DNA of 64,000 bases from an uncultured Ruminococcus sp. (lineage in GTDB: Bacteria; Bacillota; Clostridia; Oscillospirales; Ruminococcaceae). The translations under genes were made by a program, and so were the position numbers. The stretch spans positions 1 through 64,000 of the forward strand of contig CAMWYX010000001.1 of the NCBI GenBank assembly GCA_947178575.1, given 5' to 3'. Shown here one piece after another: positions 25,398-34,090 of the stretch; within the stretch, counting starts at the first letter, position 1; every line of letters begins with the position of its first letter. The notes beneath the pieces were generated by a model. It was not told the DNA's origin and made no database searches. It saw only the letters and a program-made list of their open reading frames with translations.

Positions 25398-27293
25398 ATG
25401 AACGAATATATAAATGACGGCGGCAGGGTCAGTCTGAGTGAACTGTCTTTGCCCGGCGACTTGAAAAAGCTGTCATTGAGACAGTGCAGTTTTCTGTGCA
25501 GTGAAATCAGAAATATGCTTGTTTCAACTGTATCAAAAACAGGCGGTCATCTTGCATCGAATCTGGGTGTTGTTGAGCTTACAATGTCGATTCATCGAAA
25601 TTTCAGTTCTCCTGATGATAAAATCGTATGGGACGTAGGTCATCAGGCATATGTTCACAAGATACTTACCGGCAGGGCGGACAGACTTTCCACGCTCAGG
25701 CAGGAGGGAGGACTTTCGGGATTTCCGAAGCCCGACGAATCACCGCATGATTCTTTTATAGCAGGTCACAGCAGTACATCAATATCTGTTGCCTGCGGTA
25801 TTGCCGAAGCCATGAGGCTGAACAACAGTGAAAACTATACAGTAGCTGTAATAGGTGACGGTGCAATGACGGGCGGAATGGCATATGAAGCTCTGAATAA
25901 TTGCTGTCGCAATACTGATACAAATATGATAGTTATTCTGAATGATAACAATATGTCTATCTCCAAAAGCGTCGGAAGCCTTGAAAAATATCTTACAGAG
26001 CTGAGAAATACCGAAAAATATCTTGATACTAAACGAAAGGTTGAGAGAAATCTTACAAACATTCCGGTAGTCGGAAACAAAGTCGTAAAAAGTGTTAAGC
26101 ACGCTAAAGATGCAATAAAAAATTCAATACTCGCTTCAAATCTTTTCGAGAATATGGGATTTATTTATCTTGGACCTGTCAACGGTCACAGCGTAAAGGA
26201 ACTTGACCAGGCTATGCGTATGGCGAAAACATATCATCGTCCGGTGTTTATACACGTCAAGACGGTAAAGGGAAAGGGGTATCTTCCGGCTGAACAGAAT
26301 CCGGGAGAATATCACGGATTGTCACGTTTCGATACGGCAACAAAAAATCCTGATGTCTCCTCCGGTGACAGCTACTCCGCTATTTTCGGCAGAGAACTTG
26401 TTAATCTTGCAGAATGCGACAACAGAATATGTGCTATAACAGCAGCTATGAAGTACGGAACAGGTCTTCAGTATTTCGGAAAAGCGTTTCCCGAACGTTT
26501 TTATGATGTCGGAATCGCAGAACAGCACGCCGTAACATTCGCCGGCGGACTTGCATCTATGGGAAAAATACCGGTTTTTGCCGTGTATTCGACATTTCTG
26601 CAACGTGCATATGACCAGCTGTTACATGATATAGCAATCAGCAGACTCCATATTGTTCTCGGAATAGACCGAGCCGGAATTGTAGGCGAGGACGGTGAAA
26701 CCCATCAGGGACTTTTTGATGTTTCTATGCTGACCTCTATTCCGAATACAGTTATATATTCTCCGTCATGTGGTGCAGAACTGAAAATATGCCTGAAAAA
26801 AGCTATATACTGTGAAAAAAATATCACAGCAGTACGTTATCCACGTGGAGATGAGGAAAAAGATTCTTACGCCGGTATGATAAGTACAGACTGCATTTTT
26901 GTTCGGACAGTTCCGGCTGATACACTTGTTATATCATACGGCAGAATATTCAACGAGGCATATAAGGCTTACAGACAGCTTAAATCCGAAGGAACGGATA
27001 TAGATTTGCTGAAGCTAACAAAGATATTTCCTGTAGCTGACAAGCTGATATGCGAGATAATGAAATATAAATCTATAATATTCTTTGAAGAATCCGTAAG
27101 CAGCGGCAGTATTTCCGAAAAAATCGGCTGTATGCTTATGGAACATGATTATAAAGGCTGTTACAGACGTGTTGTGGCAGAGGGATTTGTAAAACAGGCA
27201 CTTGTGAAATCGTCACTTGAAAAAATAGGTCTTACAAGCAATAAAATAGCAGAATATATCAGAAATCGGGGTGCTGTAGATGGCGAGGCTTGA
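25398..27293 (+). CDS. dxs: 1-deoxy-D-xylulose-5-phosphate synthase
   Basis: This 631-residue thiamine-diphosphate enzyme joins pyruvate and glyceraldehyde 3-phosphate in the first step of the MEP isoprenoid pathway. Motifs include DVGHQAYVHK, the ThDP/metal motif GDGAMTGGMAYEALNN, and DRAGIVGEDGETHQG. Full length. A 14-base overlap with tlyA suggests coupled translation. The pathway product feeds ispA upstream. Confidence 0.97.
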   Translation: MNEYINDGGRVSLSELSLPGDLKKLSLRQCSFLCSEIRNMLVSTVSKTGGHLASNLGVVELTMSIHRNFSSPDDKIVWDVGHQAYVHKILTGRADRLSTLRQEGGLSGFPKPDESPHDSFIAGHSSTSISVACGIAEAMRLNNSENYTVAVIGDGAMTGGMAYEALNNCCRNTDTNMIVILNDNNMSISKSVGSLEKYLTELRNTEKYLDTKRKVERNLTNIPVVGNKVVKSVKHAKDAIKNSILASNLFENMGFIYLGPVNGHSVKELDQAMRMAKTYHRPVFIHVKTVKGKGYLPAEQNPGEYHGLSRFDTATKNPDVSSGDSYSAIFGRELVNLAECDNRICAITAAMKYGTGLQYFGKAFPERFYDVGIAEQHAVTFAGGLASMGKIPVFAVYSTFLQRAYDQLLHDIAISRLHIVLGIDRAGIVGEDGETHQGLFDVSMLTSIPNTVIYSPSCGAELKICLKKAIYCEKNITAVRYPRGDEEKDSYAGMISTDCIFVRTVPADTLVISYGRIFNEAYKAYRQLKSEGTDIDLLKLTKIFPVADKLICEIMKYKSIIFFEESVSSGSISEKIGCMLMEHDYKGCYRRVVAEGFVKQALVKSSLEKIGLTSNKIAEYIRNRGAVDGEA

Positions 27294-28065
27294 TTCTGAA
27301 CTCGTTGTGCGGAAAATCGCAAGAAGCCGTGAACGTGCAAAGGAAATGATAAAATCCGGAGCTGTCACTGTAAACGGAATATCGGCAAAAAAGCCGTCTC
27401 TTGAAGTATCGGCGGACGATATTCTCGAATCGTCCGAAAAAGAAAAATACGTCGGCAGAGGAGCTTTAAAACTCGAAAGAGCCACAGAATATTTCGGACT
27501 TGTATTTTCCGGCATGATATGTCTCGACATCGGAGCTTCTACAGGCGGATTTACTGAATATATGCTCACGCACGGTGCGGAACGGGTTTACGCTGTTGAT
27601 GTGGGTCATGGACAGCTTGCAGAAACTCTCCGGTCAGATATACGTGTCGTGAATATGGAGAATACAGATATACGCAATGTATCGGCAGATAATACAGGCG
27701 GACAGGTTGATTTTATTTCTGCTGATGTATCTTTTATATCACTCACCAAGATAATACCCAAAATAAGCGAACTTCTTAAACCGGAAGGAACAGCGTCTGT
27801 ATTGATAAAGCCACAGTTTGAAGCCGGAAAAAAAGATATCGGCAAGGGCGGAGTTGTCAGGGACAGGAAAGCACACATACGTGTTATCACCGAACTTGAC
27901 AGCTTTTTCAGGCTGTGCGGACTTATTCCCACAGGATATACGTATTCGCCGATACGTGGAGGAAGCGGTAATATTGAATATCTTGCAGAATTGAAAAAAT
28001 CTGTTTCCGGAATAAATACACATGATTTCAATAAGCTTGTGGACGATGCGTTCCGGAATTTGTAA
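27280..28065 (+). CDS. tlyA: TlyA-family rRNA 2'-O-methyltransferase
   Basis: This 261-residue protein has an N-terminal S4 RNA-binding domain (about 1-60, SGAVTVNG) and a FtsJ-type SAM methyltransferase domain (CLDIGASTGGFTE). TlyA of mycobacteria methylates C1409 of 16S and C1920 of 23S rRNA. Short-form homologues may act on one site only. This one starts directly with the S4 domain. It lies in the classic dxs-tlyA-nadK-argR-recN order. Confidence 0.93.
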   Translation: MARLDSELVVRKIARSRERAKEMIKSGAVTVNGISAKKPSLEVSADDILESSEKEKYVGRGALKLERATEYFGLVFSGMICLDIGASTGGFTEYMLTHGAERVYAVDVGHGQLAETLRSDIRVVNMENTDIRNVSADNTGGQVDFISADVSFISLTKIIPKISELLKPEGTASVLIKPQFEAGKKDIGKGGVVRDRKAHIRVITELDSFFRLCGLIPTGYTYSPIRGGSGNIEYLAELKKSVSGINTHDFNKLVDDAFRNL

Positions 28066-28096
28066 TGTGATAACAGAATACTGACAGGAGGTTCTT

Positions 28097-28951
28097 ATGA
28101 AAGCGGCACTTTTCCCAAATTTTCAGAAAAAAAATGCTCTTAGCTGTGCTCTTGAAGTCTGTGATATGCTTTACAGCTGTGGAATTGAAGTAAGCATAAG
28201 CACCGACTATATCCGTGAATTTAACGGCAGAAAATTTGTTCTGTTTGAGGATATTGAAAAGGCTGTCGGTACATCTGATATATTCATAGCCATAGGCGGT
28301 GACGGTACAATTCTTCGCTGTGCGAAACATCTTATAGGTACGGATATACTTCTTCTGGGCATAAATACCGGAACGCTCGGATTTATGGCAGGTCTGGAGG
28401 CGTATGAGCTTGATAAGCTCGCAGGTCTTAAAACGGGAAAATATGATATTTCACAGCGTATGACAATAGATATGACACTCAACAATGCAGATTCCGGCGA
28501 TGTCTATACTGCTCTCAATGAAATTTCCGTAAGGTCGGGAAGTTTCAGAATATGTGATTTTGAAGTGTATTCGGACGGCTATCTTGTGGGAAAATATCGT
28601 GCCGACGGCGTGCTTTTCAGTACGCCCTCCGGTTCGACTGCGTATGCACTTTCGGCAGGCGGTCCTGTTATTGAGCCTGATTTGGAATGCATAGAAATGA
28701 ATCTCATATGTCCGCATTCTCTGTTTGCACGTGCCACGATGTTTTCGGCATATCGCCGGCTTACTCTTGTAAACAGAACAGCCGGAGACGGTTCGCTTGT
28801 AGTCAGCGTTGACGGCGAACTTGAACGCAGTATCGGCGAAAATGAATCAATAGAAATAGTCAGAGGAAAAAATAATCTCAATTTTGTAAATCTGATAGGA
28901 AATTCATTTCATGAATCGCTTTGCCGGAAGCTGTGCAGACCGATAAAATAG
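28097..28951 (+). CDS. nadK: NAD kinase
   Basis: This 284-residue cytoplasmic kinase phosphorylates NAD to NADP. The ATP/polyphosphate-binding GGDGTIL and the LGINTGTLGFM and TPSGSTAYALSAGG motifs are present. An AGGAGG ribosome binding site lies seven bases before ATG. Typical length and usual position between tlyA and argR. Confidence 0.96.
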   Translation: MKAALFPNFQKKNALSCALEVCDMLYSCGIEVSISTDYIREFNGRKFVLFEDIEKAVGTSDIFIAIGGDGTILRCAKHLIGTDILLLGINTGTLGFMAGLEAYELDKLAGLKTGKYDISQRMTIDMTLNNADSGDVYTALNEISVRSGSFRICDFEVYSDGYLVGKYRADGVLFSTPSGSTAYALSAGGPVIEPDLECIEMNLICPHSLFARATMFSAYRRLTLVNRTAGDGSLVVSVDGELERSIGENESIEIVRGKNNLNFVNLIGNSFHESLCRKLCRPIK

Positions 28952-28964
28952 GAGTAGTAAAAAT

Positions 28965-29420
28965 ATGAAAAATCACCGTCATGATGTTATTCTTGAAATT
29001 ATAGCAGAATACGATGTCGAAACGCAGGAACAGCTTATGGAACTTCTTGCGAAACGTGGAATAAATGCAGCTCAGGCAACTCTTTCACGTGATATACAAC
29101 AGCTTTCGCTTGTAAAACAGCGTGACGAAAACGGAGTTTACCGATATACACTTCCTGCCGCAGCCGCCAAGGAAAAAAATATTTTCGCCGATTCCGTGAT
29201 AGGTGTTGATTATGCACTTAATACAATAGTTCTTAAATGCCGTGCCGGAATGGCTCAGGGAACGTGTGCGGCAATCGATTCGGTTAAGCATGAGGGAATA
29301 GTCGGCACAATAGCCGGCGATGATACTATTTTTATCCTTGCAAGAAGTGAAGCCGACGCCAGAAAACTGGCTAAAAAATTCAAAGTCGATGTACTTAACG
29401 GAAAGCAGGTTATTGGCTGA
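28965..29420 (+). CDS. argR: Arginine repressor ArgR/AhrC
   Basis: This 151-residue regulator has an N-terminal winged helix with ATLSRDIQQLSLVK and a C-terminal oligomerisation/arginine-binding domain with GTIAGDDTIF. It represses arginine biosynthesis genes when arginine is bound. The position next to recN is conserved in Firmicutes. Its stop overlaps the recN ATG by one base. Confidence 0.95.
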   Translation: MKNHRHDVILEIIAEYDVETQEQLMELLAKRGINAAQATLSRDIQQLSLVKQRDENGVYRYTLPAAAAKEKNIFADSVIGVDYALNTIVLKCRAGMAQGTCAAIDSVKHEGIVGTIAGDDTIFILARSEADARKLAKKFKVDVLNGKQVIG

Positions 29421-31081
29421 TGCTGAAAGAGCTTTATATTAAAAATCTTGCCGTAATAAAAGAAGCAGTAATTCCGCTTACCGGCAGACTTAATATCTTT
29501 ACCGGAGAAACCGGTGCCGGAAAATCTATACTGATAAACGGAATAAATGCGGTTCTCGGGCATCGGTGCAGTAAGGAAATTGTGCGTACAGGCTGTTCAA
29601 AAGCTGTTATCACGGCACTTTTTACGGAACTTTCTGAAGAAGTCTGCAACAGGCTCAGTGAACTCGGAATATCCCATGATGATAATGAAATTACCGTAAC
29701 CCGTGAAATAAGTGCAGACGGCGGAAGCATCGCCCGTATTAACGGAAGAACTTCCTCCGCATCTGTTTTAAGGGAAATAGGCGGAATGATGATAAATATT
29801 CACGGACAGCATGATAATCAGATTCTGCTTGACAGCGAGCGCCATATGGGAATACTTGATAATTTCGGCGGAGATATGAGACTTCTTGAATCGTATCGTG
29901 AATCTTTCCGGAAACTCCAGCAGACAGCACGCCGTCTCGGCGAACTCAGAACACAGGAAAAATCACGTATCGAGCGAAAACGCTATCTTGACGAAGTTAT
30001 TTCTGATATAGGAGAACTGGAACTCGAAGCCGGAGAGGACGAGGTTCTGGAACGTGAATACAATACGGCAAAAAATTCCGAACAGACTGTATTTTCGCTG
30101 AAATCAGCGGTTCAGGCCATTTCCGGCGACAATACGGCAAACGATATGATAGCTTCCGCAGAACGTGAATTATCGGCATTTACAGATGATTATGATGCCG
30201 TTGCACAGTTGTATGACAGACTTTCGGCAGTTGAAATAGAACTTTCGGATATAGCTTCCGAACTCGAAAAATTAGCGGATTCTGCAGAACTCGACGGTCA
30301 GAGAACCGAATATCTGCGAAACAGACTTGACTCGATAAACAGAATAAAACGCAAATATATGGCGGATTCCGCAGAGCTTGTGAAACTGTATGAAGATTCC
30401 TGCAATGAACTTTCGCAGATTGAAAGCGGAGACAGTGAAATACACAGTCTCGCCGAAGAACGTGAGGAACTTCTCCGTATCGTGACCGAACAGGCTAAGG
30501 AACTGTTTGAATACCGTGAAACCGTTGCGGAACGCTTTGTGAATCGTGTTTCGGAAGAACTGGAATTTCTTAATATGCAGGGAGTTGTTATCGCCGTCAG
30601 TCATAAAAAAGGAAAGCTCACCGTAAACGGAATGGATACGGTGGAATTTCTGATTTCCGCAAACAGAGGCGAAGAACCGAAACCAATATCAAAAATAGCG
30701 TCGGGCGGAGAACTTTCACGTATAATGCTTGCTCTCAAAAGCGTTATTGCCGACAGGGACAGCATAGATACAATGATATTCGATGAAATAGATACCGGAG
30801 TAAGCGGACGTGCAGCTCAGAAAATCGGGATAAAGCTCCGTGAAATAGGAAAAGTCCGTCAGGTCATATGCGTTACTCATCTTTCTCAGATTGCAGTAAT
30901 GGCAGACAATCACCTTATGATTGAGAAAAAAATCGTTGGCGACCGCACGGAAACAAATGTCACACAGCTTGATTTCTCCGGCAGAACAGCGGAAATTGCC
31001 CGTATAATGGGCGGTGAAAATCCGGAAAGCCTTGTTGTAAAGGCAGCGGAAAATGAATTGCGGAAGGCGGCGGAAATATGA
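29420..31081 (+). CDS. recN: DNA repair protein RecN
   Basis: This 553-residue SMC-like ATPase acts in double-strand break repair. Walker A is TGETGAGKS near residue 30. The middle is a long coiled coil with the HGQHDNQ stretch. The C-terminus has the ABC signature ASGGELSR and Walker B MIFDEIDTGVSG. Complete length. Overlaps argR and the next gene. In many spore-formers spoIVB and spo0A follow recN, but neither is here. Confidence 0.96.
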   Translation: MLKELYIKNLAVIKEAVIPLTGRLNIFTGETGAGKSILINGINAVLGHRCSKEIVRTGCSKAVITALFTELSEEVCNRLSELGISHDDNEITVTREISADGGSIARINGRTSSASVLREIGGMMINIHGQHDNQILLDSERHMGILDNFGGDMRLLESYRESFRKLQQTARRLGELRTQEKSRIERKRYLDEVISDIGELELEAGEDEVLEREYNTAKNSEQTVFSLKSAVQAISGDNTANDMIASAERELSAFTDDYDAVAQLYDRLSAVEIELSDIASELEKLADSAELDGQRTEYLRNRLDSINRIKRKYMADSAELVKLYEDSCNELSQIESGDSEIHSLAEEREELLRIVTEQAKELFEYRETVAERFVNRVSEELEFLNMQGVVIAVSHKKGKLTVNGMDTVEFLISANRGEEPKPISKIASGGELSRIMLALKSVIADRDSIDTMIFDEIDTGVSGRAAQKIGIKLREIGKVRQVICVTHLSQIAVMADNHLMIEKKIVGDRTETNVTQLDFSGRTAEIARIMGGENPESLVVKAAENELRKAAEI

Positions 31082-31614
31082 ATATTTATTCAACACGTCA
31101 CGGACAGACAGATTATAATAAAGCGGAAACAGTTCTCGGAACAACCGATATTCCGCTTAACAGCACCGGAATCCGGCAGGCGGAAAGGCTTGCCGAAGAA
31201 GTGGAATGCATAGGAAATATTGATATAATAATTGCATCGCCTATGTTAAGGGCTCAGACTACCGCAAAAGCTGTCGCCGAAAAATGCGGTATCAAAATAA
31301 TAACCGAAAACCGTCTGCGTGAATGGAATTATGGTATGTATGAGGGCAAATCCCGATTTACCGAGGGATTCGCAGAAAGCAAACATGAATTCGGAGTAAG
31401 AATGGGCAGAAGCGGAGAATCACTGTTACAGCTTGCACACAGAGTATATTCTGCTCTTGACGATATAATAAAGGATTACAACGGCAGAAATATTCTTATA
31501 GTCAGTCACGGCGGAATATGCCGTATAATCGAGACTTATTTCAATGATATGTCAACGTCGGAATTTGACGGCTGGTTTATGGATAATTGTCAGATTATCC
31601 GGTACACTCTGTAG
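31078..31614 (+). CDS. Histidine phosphatase family protein
   Basis: This 178-residue branch-1 histidine phosphatase has the catalytic RHGQTDYN motif at the N-terminus and the second His in VSHGG. ASPMLRAQTTA is the usual phosphate-pocket stretch. Possible roles include a phosphoglycerate mutase-like or alpha-ribazole phosphatase activity, but the substrate is not revealed. ATGA overlap with recN. Confidence 0.88.
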   Translation: MNIYSTRHGQTDYNKAETVLGTTDIPLNSTGIRQAERLAEEVECIGNIDIIIASPMLRAQTTAKAVAEKCGIKIITENRLREWNYGMYEGKSRFTEGFAESKHEFGVRMGRSGESLLQLAHRVYSALDDIIKDYNGRNILIVSHGGICRIIETYFNDMSTSEFDGWFMDNCQIIRYTL

Positions 31615-31623
31615 AGGGGGATT

Positions 31624-33597
31624 TTGATGAGAATCGGTGTTGATTATTATCCCGAATATTGGGACAAGTCTATGTGGGAAAAAGATGCCGAGTTAATGGC
31701 TCGTACAGGTGTAAAGCTTATACGTATCGGAGAGCGTGTGTGGCAGGGAATCGAACCTCGTGAGGGAGAATATAATTTCTCATGGCTTGATGAAGTCATA
31801 TCCGTTTTTTCACGGTATGCTATCGGAACAGTAATCTGTACGCCGACAGGTTTTCCTCCGCTGTGGTTTTATGAGAAATATCTGGAAATAGTACAGATTG
31901 ACGGAGACGGAAGAAAAATCCGCACCGGAACACATAATAACATATGTATAAATTCGCCGGTATTCCGTGAATACGTCCGGAAAATCAATGAAAGGCTTGC
32001 ACGTCATTTTTCCGGAAATACAGCGGTTGCATTGTGGCAGATTGATGATATTCCCGAACAGTATAAATGCCGTTGCGATACGTGCCGTGAAAAATTCAGA
32101 GAATGGCTTATTGAGAAATATGAGACCGTTGATGGAATCAACAAGGCTTTCGGAAACAGTGCGTATATCGGAGAATACAGCAGTATAACCCAGATTCAGC
32201 CGCCTGATGATTATCTGAAAGAATTTCAGAATCCTGCACTTTGTCTTGACTGGTACAGGTTCAAAAGTGACTGTATTGACGATTTCGTCCATGATTCGAT
32301 AATGACAATACGCATGGAAAATCCGAAAGTTCCGGTTACAGCAAGCATGAAATTCTGTGAGAATGCTCCGGATTTTTATAAGATTTATAATTCGCTTGAT
32401 TTTGTTTCATGTGATGATTATCCTCCGCTGAAAGTACCGTCAGACCATGAGGAATATTATTCCCATGCGTTTCACAACGATTTTCTGCGTGGAATAAAAA
32501 ACCGTAAATTCTGGATAACAGAACATATCGGCAGAACTTCCGGAATCCGTTCATATATATCTCCCACACCGGAGCAGGGAATGATAACAGGATATGCACT
32601 TCAGGCAATAGTCCACGGTGCGGATACCGTATTTTATTCACGCTGGAGAACTCCATTGACCGGAACGGATATGTATTCCCACGGAATTTTTGACCACAGC
32701 AATATCCCTAACCGCCGGTTTGCCGAATTTTCGGAACTGTGCAGACGTATACATCAGCTGAAAGTGCTTGATGATACGTATATTTCATCGGACGCTACAA
32801 TAATTTATTCTCCTGAAGATGATGAGGCGTTCAGGATACAGCCTCAGGCGGAAGGATTCAGCTATATAAAACAGATTCAGGCGTTTCATTCCGCACTGAC
32901 CCATTTCGGAGCAAATGTTGATGTAATCCCTCCCGATGCTGATTTATCGGGATATAAGCTGGTAATTGTGCCGTCGCTTTATGTGAATCGTAAAAGAGTT
33001 ACCGAAAATATATACCGTTTTGTAATAAACGGCGGAACGGTCGTTCTGACGACCCGAAGCGGAGTCAAGGACGGAAACAACAACTGTATAATGGATACGT
33101 TGCCTACTGTATTCAAGGAACTCATCGGTGCAGAGATAACGGAATTTAATCCGACAGGTCTTTCGGAGCAGTCAATACGTGATTTCGCCGGCAATGAGTT
33201 TGTATGCCGATACTGGTGTGATATAATGCACCTTACGTCCGCCCGTGCATACGCTGAATACAACAGCGATTCATTCCGGTGTATGCCGGCAGTTACTATG
33301 AATCGTTACTGTGGCGGTGTTGCGTATTATGTCGGAACTGTGTGCAGTCGTGATTTTTATGAAAGTTTTGTTTCAAATCTTATGATGCAGACCGGAATTC
33401 CTAAGCTGAAAGGTCTTCCGGACGGCGTGGAGGTCACAACAAGAAAAAACAACAGAGACGAATATATATGTTTTTTCAATAATTCCGGAAAAGATGTTTC
33501 AATACCGCTTCCGAAGCCTATGTATAGTATTGTAAACTCAACCGGCAGGGACAGGCTTGAACTCAGACCTTTTGAGATGGATATAGTGAGGAAATAA
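31624..33597 (+). CDS. GH42-like beta-galactosidase family protein lacking the usual acid/base Glu
   Basis: This 657-residue protein has the full GH42 layout: a TIM barrel starting GVDYYPEYW, Zn-type cysteines (Cys108 and KCRCDTC), a trimerisation domain and a C-terminal beta domain. The nucleophile region FWITEH keeps Glu300. The acid/base region, normally WQxDNEYG, reads WQIDDIPEQ (138-146), so the expected Asn-Glu pair is Asp142-Ile143. No signal peptide. It may hydrolyse poorly, use another residue (Glu145) or be non-catalytic. It follows the histidine phosphatase gene with an AGGGGG ribosome binding site and is close to dtd. Confidence 0.85.
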   Translation: MMRIGVDYYPEYWDKSMWEKDAELMARTGVKLIRIGERVWQGIEPREGEYNFSWLDEVISVFSRYAIGTVICTPTGFPPLWFYEKYLEIVQIDGDGRKIRTGTHNNICINSPVFREYVRKINERLARHFSGNTAVALWQIDDIPEQYKCRCDTCREKFREWLIEKYETVDGINKAFGNSAYIGEYSSITQIQPPDDYLKEFQNPALCLDWYRFKSDCIDDFVHDSIMTIRMENPKVPVTASMKFCENAPDFYKIYNSLDFVSCDDYPPLKVPSDHEEYYSHAFHNDFLRGIKNRKFWITEHIGRTSGIRSYISPTPEQGMITGYALQAIVHGADTVFYSRWRTPLTGTDMYSHGIFDHSNIPNRRFAEFSELCRRIHQLKVLDDTYISSDATIIYSPEDDEAFRIQPQAEGFSYIKQIQAFHSALTHFGANVDVIPPDADLSGYKLVIVPSLYVNRKRVTENIYRFVINGGTVVLTTRSGVKDGNNNCIMDTLPTVFKELIGAEITEFNPTGLSEQSIRDFAGNEFVCRYWCDIMHLTSARAYAEYNSDSFRCMPAVTMNRYCGGVAYYVGTVCSRDFYESFVSNLMMQTGIPKLKGLPDGVEVTTRKNNRDEYICFFNNSGKDVSIPLPKPMYSIVNSTGRDRLELRPFEMDIVRK

Positions 33598-33598
33598 T

Positions 33599-34033
33599 AT
33601 GAAAATAGTTTTGCAGAGAGTATCATCGGCAGACGTGAAAGTTGACGGAAAAGTCTGCGGAAAAATAGATGACGGATTCCTTTTGCTTTTCGGAGTAGGA
33701 CACGACGATACAGAAGACGATTGCCGGCGTTTAGGGGATAAGATAATAAATCTCAGGATATTTTCAGACGGGAACGGAAAAATAAACCGTTCCTTGTCGG
33801 ACGTGGACGGCGGATTGCTGATAGTTCCGCAATTTACGCTCTATGCGGATTGCCGTCACGGAAACCGTCCGAATTTCATTCAGGCAGGTAAGCCCGATAA
33901 AGCCGAACGGCTTTTCAATTATTTCACGGATTATTGCAGAAGTAAGGGAAAGCACGTCGAAACCGGAATTTTCGGTGCTGACATGAAAGTAAGCCTTGTC
34001 AATGACGGACCGTTCACGCTGATTCTTGAGTAG
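33599..34033 (+). CDS. dtd: D-aminoacyl-tRNA deacylase (DTD)
   Basis: This 144-residue homodimeric enzyme removes D-amino acids mischarged on tRNA. VLQRVSSADVKVDG at the start, QFTLYADCRHGNRP in the middle and NDGPFT near the end (the Gly-cisPro gateway) are diagnostic. The usual SQFTL reads PQFTL here. It begins one base after the GH42 gene ends. Confidence 0.93.
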   Translation: MKIVLQRVSSADVKVDGKVCGKIDDGFLLLFGVGHDDTEDDCRRLGDKIINLRIFSDGNGKINRSLSDVDGGLLIVPQFTLYADCRHGNRPNFIQAGKPDKAERLFNYFTDYCRSKGKHVETGIFGADMKVSLVNDGPFTLILE

Positions 34034-34047
34034 ATTTCTTAATGAAT

Positions 34048-34090
34048 AAAATCACCTCGTCAGGGAATAATTTCTCAGAGGTGATTTTTT
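34048..34090 (+). terminator. Terminator-like hairpin that also carries the SD of the next gene
   Basis: AAAATCACCTC (34048-34058) pairs perfectly over 11 bp with GAGGTGATTTT (34078-34088), and the T-tract runs to the ATG at 34091. The 3' arm is itself the Shine-Dalgarno (GAGGTGA), six bases before the start codon. The same hairpin can therefore end dtd transcription or, in a read-through mRNA, hide the ribosome binding site of the penicillin-binding protein gene. Confidence 0.8.
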
